DNA from: Labrys sp. WJW
Lineage (GTDB): Bacteria > Pseudomonadota > Alphaproteobacteria > Rhizobiales > Labraceae
Reading direction: 5' to 3'
Assembly: GCF_001676615.1 (NCBI RefSeq)
Contig: NZ_LYXZ01000006.1
Span: 186,001 to 250,000, forward strand
DNA length: 64,000 bases
The notes beneath the pieces are model-generated. The model worked only from the letters and a program-made list of their open reading frames with translations. It was not told the DNA's origin and did not search any database. Of this stretch, positions 58,413 through 64,000 are shown in pieces (position 1 is the stretch's first letter; each line of letters opens with the position of its first letter). A program made the translations under genes and the position numbers.

Positions 58413-59489
58413 TCAGGACAAGATCACCACATCATCGGGCTTGACGGCTAGCGCCAGGGACTGGTCCTCGGCCAGGTGGGCCGATTGCGGCAGATGCGCC
58501 ACCAGGGCCGGCCCGGCGGCAGGCTGGAGATGGCAGCGATAATGCGTGCCGAAGAAGGCGCCGCCCGTGACCCTGGCCTCGCCCAGCGAGACCATCGGCC
58601 CCTGCTCGCCCGCCGTCGGCCGGAAATGCTCGGGCCGGATGCACAGCGTCACCGCGCTTTTCCTGCGGGGCTCGCCCGCGGTAAAGCCGGCGCTGGGCAG
58701 CACGAGGCTGCCGAGGGCCGTGTCGATGCTGATATGATCGCCGTGGAGATCGGCGACCTCGCCGGCGATGAAATTGGCCTCGCCCATGAAGCCGGCCGAG
58801 AACAGCGAGCGCGGCCGCATATAGACCGTGGCGGGCGGGCCGACATCCTCGATATGGCCTGCATTCATCACCACGATGCGGTCGGCGATCGCCATCGCCT
58901 CCTCCTGGTCGTGGGTGACATGGACGAAGGTGGTGCCCACCCGCTTCTGGATCGCCTTCAATTCGTCCTGCATCTGGCGCCGCAGCTTGAGGTCGAGCGC
59001 CCCGAGCGGCTCGTCGAGCAGCAGCACGTCGGGGTCGACGGCGAGCGCCCGGGCGAGGGCGACGCGCTGGCGCTGGCCGCCCGACAATTCATGCGGTTTC
59101 TTGGCGGCAGCCTTGTCGAGGCCGACCAGGGCGAGATAGCCGAGCGCCTTCTCGTCGCGCTCCGCCCGGCCCATGCCGCGCATGCGCAGCCCGAAGCCGA
59201 CATTGTCGATCAGGCGCATATGCGGGAAGAGGGCATAGTCCTGGAACATGGTGGTGGTCGGCCGCCGCGCCGGCGGCACATTCGTCATGTCCTGGCCGCC
59301 GATCAGCACCTGCCCGGAGCTCGGCGTCAGGAAGCCGCCCAGGATCGAGAGCAGGGTGGTCTTGCCGCAGCCGGAGGGGCCGAGCAGCACGATGAACTCG
59401 CCGGCCGCGATCTCGAGGCTGACATCGTCGAGGGCGGTGAAGGCGCCGAAGGTCTTGCTGGCATTGCGGACGGAAACCGAGGCGGTCAT
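58413..59489 (-). CDS. ABC transporter ATP-binding protein (PotA-like)
   Basis: 358 residues. Walker A GPSGCGKTT, Q-loop FQDYALFPH, signature LSGGQRQRVALARAL, Walker B VLLLDEPLGALD and H-loop THDQEEAM are all visible. A TOBE domain fills the C-terminus (about 270-358). It energises the importer encoded by the three upstream genes. It starts 13 bases after the previous stop. The match is to spermidine/putrescine-type systems. Confidence 0.93.
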   Translation of the reverse strand: MTASVSVRNASKTFGAFTALDDVSLEIAAGEFIVLLGPSGCGKTTLLSILGGFLTPSSGQVLIGGQDMTNVPPARRPTTTMFQDYALFPHMRLIDNVGFGLRMRGMGRAERDEKALGYLALVGLDKAAAKKPHELSGGQRQRVALARALAVDPDVLLLDEPLGALDLKLRRQMQDELKAIQKRVGTTFVHVTHDQEEAMAIADRIVVMNAGHIEDVGPPATVYMRPRSLFSAGFMGEANFIAGEVADLHGDHISIDTALGSLVLPSAGFTAGEPRRKSAVTLCIRPEHFRPTAGEQGPMVSLGEARVTGGAFFGTHYRCHLQPAAGPALVAHLPQSAHLAEDQSLALAVKPDDVVILS

Positions 59490-59502
59490 GATTTCGGGTC
59501 TT

Positions 59503-60294
59503 TCATGATTTCTTGGCCCTTCCGAAGACGGCGAGTTCGACGACAACCAGCACCAGGATGGAGATGAGGAAGACCAACGAGCCGATGGCGTTGGTCTTGG
59601 GATTGAGGCCGGAGCGCAGCAGGTTCCAGATCTCGACGGGCAGCGTGACGTCGAAGCGCGAGAGCAGGAAGGCGATGATGAACTCGTCCCAGCTGAAGGT
59701 GACGGACAGGAAGAAGGCGGCGAGGATCGAGGGGGCGAGCATCGGGGCGGTGACCAGCGCCATTACCTTGAGGTCGCTGGCGCCGAGGTCGCGGGCCGCG
59801 CGCTCGATATTGATGTGGTGGTCGCCCATCGAGGAATAGATGATGGCAAAGCAGAGCGGCAAATTGATCACCACATGGCCGATACCGACCGTCCACAGCG
59901 AGAGCGGCAAATGCAAGGCGTTCAGCACCGTTAGCAGGCCGAGCGCGATGATGAGATAGCTCACCGTCATCGGGGCGATCAAAAGGCCCCGCTGCAGCGC
60001 CGAGCCCGGCAGCCTGTAGCGCGCCAGCGCATAGGCGGCGAGGAAGCCGAGCAGGCAGGCGACGATCGAGGAGCCGATGCCCACCATGAGGGAATTGAGC
60101 ATGGCGGCCATCAGCTTGCCGTCGGCGAACACCGCCCGGTACCATTGCAGGGAGGCGCCGTTGAAGGGCGGTACCGGCAGGCGCCCGTCCTGGAAGGAGA
60201 ACAGCACCAGCACCGCCACCGGCAGGAAGATGAAGCCGAAGATCGCGATGGCATAGAGGCCGGAGAGAGCATTGCCGAGGCTCTTGCGCGTCAT
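59503..60294 (-). CDS. ABC transporter permease (PotC-like)
   Basis: 263 residues, six predicted helices, with the EAA loop seen as ERAARDLGASDLKVMALV. It forms the inner-membrane channel with the partner permease. Start at 60294, two bases after the preceding stop, so the genes are tightly linked. Confidence 0.92.
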   Translation of the reverse strand: MTRKSLGNALSGLYAIAIFGFIFLPVAVLVLFSFQDGRLPVPPFNGASLQWYRAVFADGKLMAAMLNSLMVGIGSSIVACLLGFLAAYALARYRLPGSALQRGLLIAPMTVSYLIIALGLLTVLNALHLPLSLWTVGIGHVVINLPLCFAIIYSSMGDHHINIERAARDLGASDLKVMALVTAPMLAPSILAAFFLSVTFSWDEFIIAFLLSRFDVTLPVEIWNLLRSGLNPKTNAIGSLVFLISILVLVVVELAVFGRAKKS

Positions 60295-60296
60295 GC

Positions 60297-61160
60297 TCAG
60301 GCCCTCTCGATCTTCAGCCAGCGTGCGCAGGCGACATAGGCCAAAGTCACCACCGCCATCAGCACGATGGACAGGGTGGCGGCCATGGGCAGGTCGGCCC
60401 GGCGTCCAAGCTGGAGCATGATGATCTGCGGCAGCACCAACTCGTTGTTGCCGCCGAGGATCTGCGGGGTGACATAATCGCCGATGCAGAGCACGAAGGT
60501 GAGGAAGGCGCCGGTCATGATGCCGGGCAGGGTGAGCGGCAGCACCACGTGCCAGAAGGTCTGCAACCCGTTGGCGCCGAGATCGGCCGCCGCCCGCCGG
60601 TAGTTCGGGGAGAGCTGGATCAGATTGGCGTAGATGGTCAGCGTCAGCAGCATCACGAAGAAATGCACGAAGCCGATCACGGTGGCGGTGCGCGTCGAGG
60701 CGAGGTCGAGCGGCTCGGCGATCACGCCGAGCGCCAGCAGGGCCTGGTTGATCACGCCGGCCTTGGAAAGCACCAGCAGCCAGGCGTAGGAGCGCACCAC
60801 ATAGGAGGTCCAGAACGGCAGCACGGCCAGGATGAGGGCGAGGCGCTGATAGCGCTTGGGCACGCGCTCGGCGATGATCCAGGCGAGGGGATAGGCGAGC
60901 AGCACGGAGAGCACGGTCACCATCGCCGTGATCTCCAGCGAATTGACCAGGCCCTTGAGCAGGGACTCCTTCTGGAGGAAGGCGAGGTAGTTGTTCAGGT
61001 CCCAGCTCTGGACGATCTGGCCGCCTTGCAGCGACCACAGGCTCATCGCCGCCATGAAGCCGAAGGGCACGACGAAGAAGGCCAGCGTCCAGCCGAGCGC
61101 CGGCAGGACGAAGCCCCAGGCCTTGCGGCGCTCGGCCGCTTCGAGGCTGGATGCGGTCAT
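60297..61160 (-). CDS. ABC transporter permease (PotB-like)
   Basis: 287 residues with six hydrophobic segments; EAA loop at RRAAADLGANGLQTFWHVVL. Start at 61160 with AGGGGA upstream. It lies after the binding-protein gene, separated by a family B repeat that may lower expression of the membrane parts relative to the binding protein. Confidence 0.92.
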   Translation of the reverse strand: MTASSLEAAERRKAWGFVLPALGWTLAFFVVPFGFMAAMSLWSLQGGQIVQSWDLNNYLAFLQKESLLKGLVNSLEITAMVTVLSVLLAYPLAWIIAERVPKRYQRLALILAVLPFWTSYVVRSYAWLLVLSKAGVINQALLALGVIAEPLDLASTRTATVIGFVHFFVMLLTLTIYANLIQLSPNYRRAAADLGANGLQTFWHVVLPLTLPGIMTGAFLTFVLCIGDYVTPQILGGNNELVLPQIIMLQLGRRADLPMAATLSIVLMAVVTLAYVACARWLKIERA

Positions 61161-61172
61161 GGTGGTGTCCCC

Positions 61173-61252
61173 TGGGAGCGCGGGCATCCTGCCCGCTCTT
61201 GGAACCGTGCTGCTTGCAAGAAGGGAAGAGCGGACTGGAAGTCCGCGCTCCA
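61173..61252. repeat. Family B repeat (copy 4, degenerate)
   Basis: TGGGAGCGCGGGCATCCTGC at the left and GCGGACTGGAAGTCCGCGCTCCAG at the right share the outer GGGAGCGCGG / CGCGCTCC pairing with the other copies, with changes in the inner stem. It lies between the binding-protein stop and the permease start. Confidence 0.7.
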
Positions 61253-61255
61253 GCC

Positions 61256-62341
61256 TCACTGCTGCATCATGTCGGTCCAGGCGTCCTGCATCTTTTTGTC
61301 GAGCTCGGGATTGGGCGCGGGATAGAGCTGGGCCTTGGCGAGATAGCCGGCCTGGTCGTTCCAGCGCAGCGCCGCCTTCTGGGCATCGGTCAGGTGGTCA
61401 CCAGCCTTCTTGTTGGCGGGCATCGCCCAGTAGCAGGAAGAGGTGGCGAGGCGCGCCTGCCCGTCCGGGCTGAGGATGTACTGCACGAATTTCAGGGCGA
61501 GATCCTTGTGGGCGGCATCCTTCATCACCCCGATGGACTGTGCCCAGCGCACGGCGCCCTGGTCCGGCACGGTCCAGTCGAGATTGGGCTTTTCGGCTGC
61601 GAGCGCGGCGGTGATCCATTCGCCGCCGCCGACCAGGATGTCGACCTCGCCGGTGGCCAGCGCCGTCTGCGAAGCAGTGACCTCGCTGACCTGCTTGGAG
61701 ACCTTCTTCATGGCGGCGAGCTTGTCCTGGATGGCCGGCAGGTCGGCCTCCGACAACTCGGCCGTCTTCTTGCCGAGGCCGATTTGAACCAGGCCCATCA
61801 CCGGCAGGTAATAGTCATAGATGGCGATGCGACCCTTGTACTTGTCGGACCACATCACGCTGAGGTCCTTCATGTCCTTCGGGTCGACCTTGGTCTTGTC
61901 GTAGGAGATCGTGTTGTAGCCGAACTTCTCGGTGGCGGCGTAGATCTTGCCATCCTTGGCGTTCTGCGCCTCCATGCGCACTTCCGGGAAGGTGTCGGCG
62001 AGCGGCAGGGCGTCGGCCGGCATTTCGGCGAGAAGGTTCTGGTCGACGGCGCGCTTGACGTCGATGGCGTCGATCACCAGCACGTCCCAGTCGCCAGGAC
62101 GGGACTGGGCGATGATGGAAAGGCCCGCGCCGGTGCCTTCATAGGTCTTCAGGTTGACCTTGACGTTGTTGGCCTTCTCGAAGGGCTCGATCAGGGCCGG
62201 GTCGGTGTGATCGCACCAGACCAGGGCGTTGAGCTCGTCGGCGGCACGGGCGGATACCGTGGCGGAGAGGCCGGTCATGCCGGCGAGAGCGGAGGCGAGG
62301 AGGAGACGGCGCGCGAGGGCGCGGCTTGCGGGCGATGTCAT
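61256..62341 (-). CDS. ABC transporter substrate-binding protein (PotD/PotF-like)
   Basis: 361 residues with an N-terminal signal peptide (ARRLLLASALAGMTGLSATV; the RR suggests Tat export is possible). The mature part matches extracellular solute-binding proteins for spermidine/putrescine (ALVWCDHTDPALIEPFEKAN, LVIDAIDVKRAVD). It delivers the ligand to the permeases. It is the first gene of the operon and diverges from the TetR gene. The ligand may be a polyamine or a different small amine; that is inference. Confidence 0.9.
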   Translation of the reverse strand: MTSPASRALARRLLLASALAGMTGLSATVSARAADELNALVWCDHTDPALIEPFEKANNVKVNLKTYEGTGAGLSIIAQSRPGDWDVLVIDAIDVKRAVDQNLLAEMPADALPLADTFPEVRMEAQNAKDGKIYAATEKFGYNTISYDKTKVDPKDMKDLSVMWSDKYKGRIAIYDYYLPVMGLVQIGLGKKTAELSEADLPAIQDKLAAMKKVSKQVSEVTASQTALATGEVDILVGGGEWITAALAAEKPNLDWTVPDQGAVRWAQSIGVMKDAAHKDLALKFVQYILSPDGQARLATSSCYWAMPANKKAGDHLTDAQKAALRWNDQAGYLAKAQLYPAPNPELDKKMQDAWTDMMQQ

Positions 62342-62449
62342 GGTTTACCTCTGGCTGGCGGCACGTCTTGATGGTGCTCTAATAAAGAAATTGAGTGAGT
62401 TCATTTTTTAAGTCAATATCAATTTTAGAACACGTTCAGAGGATGCGAG
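62342..62449. promoter_or_regulatory. Divergent promoter region of the ABC operon and tetR
   Basis: 108 bases with an AT-rich centre (GTTCATTTTTTAAGTC, AATATCAATTTTAG). GAACACGTTC near 62429-62438 is a near-palindrome and a candidate TetR operator. No perfect promoter hexamer pair is obvious. Confidence 0.45.
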
Positions 62450-63073
62450 ATGGCGGGGCTACGCGCAAAGCAGAAGGCGGACAGGAACCGGCGCATCCTG
62501 GAGGCCGCCACCCGCCTCTTCCGCGAGGGGGGCTATGACAGCGCGCGGATCGAGGACATCGCCGAACTTGCCGAGGTCTCGGTCGGCACGCTCTACAATT
62601 ACTACCAGAACAAGGGCGACATCCTGCTCGCTGCCGTCACCATGGAGGTGGAGGAGGTGCTCGAGGCCGGGCGCCGGATCGTGGCCAATCCGCCGCCGAC
62701 CGTGCAGGCAGCCCTGCAGGCGCTGATCGCGCAATATTACGACCATTCCCTGGTCTATCTGTCCAAGGAGATGTGGCGGGTCGCCATGGCGCTGTCGATC
62801 CAGCAGCCCGACAGCCCGTTCAGCCGGCGCTATACCGAGCTCGACCGCCGCCTGTGCGGCCAGGTCTCCAGCCTGGTCCTGACCCTGCAGAAGCGCGGCG
62901 CCGTGCGCGCGGATGTCGATGCGGCGGCGGCCGGGGAAATGTTCTTCAACAATCTCAATCTGATGTTCATCGAATTCGCCAAGGACGAGGCGATGCCGCT
63001 GGATGCGCTGAAGGCCCAGGTCGAACGGCAGAACCGGCCGCTGTCGGGGTTGATCGCAGGCGGGCAGGCTTGA
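62450..63073 (+). CDS. TetR-family transcriptional regulator
   Basis: 207 residues. The N-terminal helix-turn-helix is typical (RILEAATRLFREGGYDSARI, VSVGTLYNYYQNKGD). The C-terminal ligand domain has no diagnostic features. GAGG lies seven bases before the ATG. It is divergent from the ABC operon and probably represses it. Confidence 0.9.
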   Translation: MAGLRAKQKADRNRRILEAATRLFREGGYDSARIEDIAELAEVSVGTLYNYYQNKGDILLAAVTMEVEEVLEAGRRIVANPPPTVQAALQALIAQYYDHSLVYLSKEMWRVAMALSIQQPDSPFSRRYTELDRRLCGQVSSLVLTLQKRGAVRADVDAAAAGEMFFNNLNLMFIEFAKDEAMPLDALKAQVERQNRPLSGLIAGGQA

Positions 63074-63082
63074 GCGCGACAA

Positions 63083-63105
63083 CCTTCTCCCGCAAGGGGA
63101 GAAGG
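63083..63105. repeat. Short family A hairpin
   Basis: CCTTCTCC (63083-63090) and GGAGAAGG (63098-63105) with a 7-base loop, between convergent tetR and MFS stops. It is the core hairpin of the larger family A repeats. Confidence 0.7.
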
Positions 63106-63119
63106 GAACTGGTCCTCAC

Positions 63120-64000
63120 TTAGTTCTCGACCTGAACCACCTTGTCCTGCCCCGCTTCCAGGGCGCTCCAGGCGGCGACGAGGGCGAAGGCGATGAACAG
63201 CAGCGTCGGCGCGGCGAAGCTGCCGGTGATGCCGCGCAGCAGGCCGGCAAGCAGCGGGCCGAAGCCGGCGATGATATAGCCGAAGCCCTGCGCCATGCCG
63301 GACAGGCGGGCCGCGACATGCGCATCGGGTGAGCGCAGGATGATCAGCGTCATCGCCACGGCGATCAGGCCGCCCTGGCCGATGCCGCAGAAGATGGCGC
63401 CGATCCAGGTGAGCGACAAGGGCAGCCAGTAGCAGCCGGCAAAGCCGACAGCGCCGCAGGCAAGCAGGGCAAGGCAGACGAGACGCTGGTCGCGCCCGCG
63501 CATGGCCAGGGGTGGCGTCGCCAGGCAGGCCAGCATCTGCACCACCACGGAGCCAGACACCAGGAGGCCGGCACTGGTGCCTTCCATGCCGCGGTCGCGC
63601 AGCATCGGTGCCATCCAGCCGAAGACGATATAGGCCATGGCCGATTGCAGGCCCATGAACAGCGTGACCTTCCAGGCGAGCCTGTCGCGAAACAGCCCCT
63701 TCACGGCCGGCTTGGCAGAGGCGTGGTCATGGCCCGCTCGGAGGGCCTGCGGTACCCAGATCACGGCCGCCGCGAGCGCCGGCACGCCCCATAGGGCCAG
63801 CGCGGCAGGCCAATTGCCCGACAGCGCCTTTTCGAGCGGCACGGTAAAGGCCGCGGCGGCTGCCGCGCTGCCGCACAGCGCCATGGTGTAGAGCCCCGTC
63901 ATCAGGGCGATCTGCCTGGGGAAGTCGCGCTTGACCAGCCCGGGCAGCAGCACGTTGATCATGGCGATGCCGGCTCCTGCCAGGAAGGAACCGACGAAGA
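63120..64000 (-). CDS. MFS transporter, C-terminal part (CynX/NimT-like)
   Basis: The coding frame stays open to the window edge, so the N-terminus is missing. The visible 293 residues include about eight hydrophobic helices. FVGSFLAGAGIAMINVLLPG and LVKRDFP fit the CynX/NimT-type group of MFS transporters. Substrate unknown. The ATG at 63962 lies inside a helix and is not the true start. Confidence 0.85.
   Translation of the reverse strand, partial: FVGSFLAGAGIAMINVLLPGLVKRDFPRQIALMTGLYTMALCGSAAAAAAFTVPLEKALSGNWPAALALWGVPALAAAVIWVPQALRAGHDHASAKPAVKGLFRDRLAWKVTLFMGLQSAMAYIVFGWMAPMLRDRGMEGTSAGLLVSGSVVVQMLACLATPPLAMRGRDQRLVCLALLACGAVGFAGCYWLPLSLTWIGAIFCGIGQGGLIAVAMTLIILRSPDAHVAARLSGMAQGFGYIIAGFGPLLAGLLRGITGSFAAPTLLFIAFALVAAWSALEAGQDKVVQVEN

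Overview
The window is 64 kb of G+C-rich chromosome, densely coding on both strands, with no rRNA, tRNA, CRISPR array, transposase or phage module that I can see. Several genes point to an alphaproteobacterium of the Hyphomicrobiales (Rhizobiales) type. These are a DivL-type sensor kinase with tyrosine in the H-box, a TsaE-AmgK fusion next to a MurU-like nucleotidyltransferase, an SDHAF4 (DUF1674) protein, an ScfR-type regulator beside propionyl-CoA carboxylase and methylmalonyl-CoA mutase, and a bacterial trimethylamine monooxygenase. The genus cannot be fixed from the sequence alone. It reads as ordinary core and accessory chromosome of a soil or plant-associated heterotroph.

Layout. 0-5 kb: a truncated secreted protein, two divergent citrate-synthase paralogues (one with an N-terminal helix-turn-helix), and an MFS exporter divergent from an AraC regulator. 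5.6-8.3 kb: an ATP-grasp ligase followed by a C45 (penicillin acyltransferase-like) Ntn-hydrolase. 8.4-10.2 kb: a membrane-anchored Mrr-like nuclease and three small genes including slyX. 10.3-13.6 kb: a very large GH94-type phosphorylase. 13.9-22.7 kb: folD, then the propionate module (methylmalonyl-CoA mutase, pccA, pccB) with a divergent ScfR-like regulator preceded by a repeated operator. 22.7-27.2 kb: cytochrome b561, YciI, EVE, HAD and GNAT proteins, and a LysR/aldo-keto reductase divergent pair. 27.5-33.3 kb: an ECF41 sigma factor with its carboxymuconolactone decarboxylase partner, a DUF417 membrane protein, and a pqiABC lipid-transport operon. 33.7-42.5 kb: an APH-like kinase, a GcvT/FAD demethylating dehydrogenase, an AKR-MFS pair with divergent LysR, trimethylamine monooxygenase, and SDHAF4. 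43-52.4 kb: the divL, tsaE-amgK, murU, lysE, gyrB run, then dinB. 52.8-58.1 kb: purC, an acyltransferase-3, a small XRE protein, GDPD and an MBL hydrolase. 58.4-64 kb: a spermidine/putrescine-type ABC operon divergent from a TetR regulator, and a truncated MFS transporter.

Functional themes. C1 and methylamine metabolism (folD, GcvT/FAD dehydrogenase, tmm) and short-chain acyl-CoA metabolism (pcc/mcm, citrate-synthase paralogues) recur. Cell-cycle and envelope functions are grouped around divL (kinase-like regulator, MurNAc recycling, gyrase), with a possible CtrA box upstream.

The most unusual content is between the genes. At least four families of palindromic intergenic repeats are present. 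One small hairpin (about 26-29 bp) occurs three times, each time at the equivalent position inside a larger repeat of two different families, with compensatory stem changes between copies. A diverged 100-bp module is shared by the leaders of a citrate synthase and an MFS gene. A 28-bp direct copy of the pqiC 3' end brackets the DUF417 gene. I did not find a clearly new multi-gene system; the ATP-grasp/C45 pair is the best candidate for uncharacterised chemistry.
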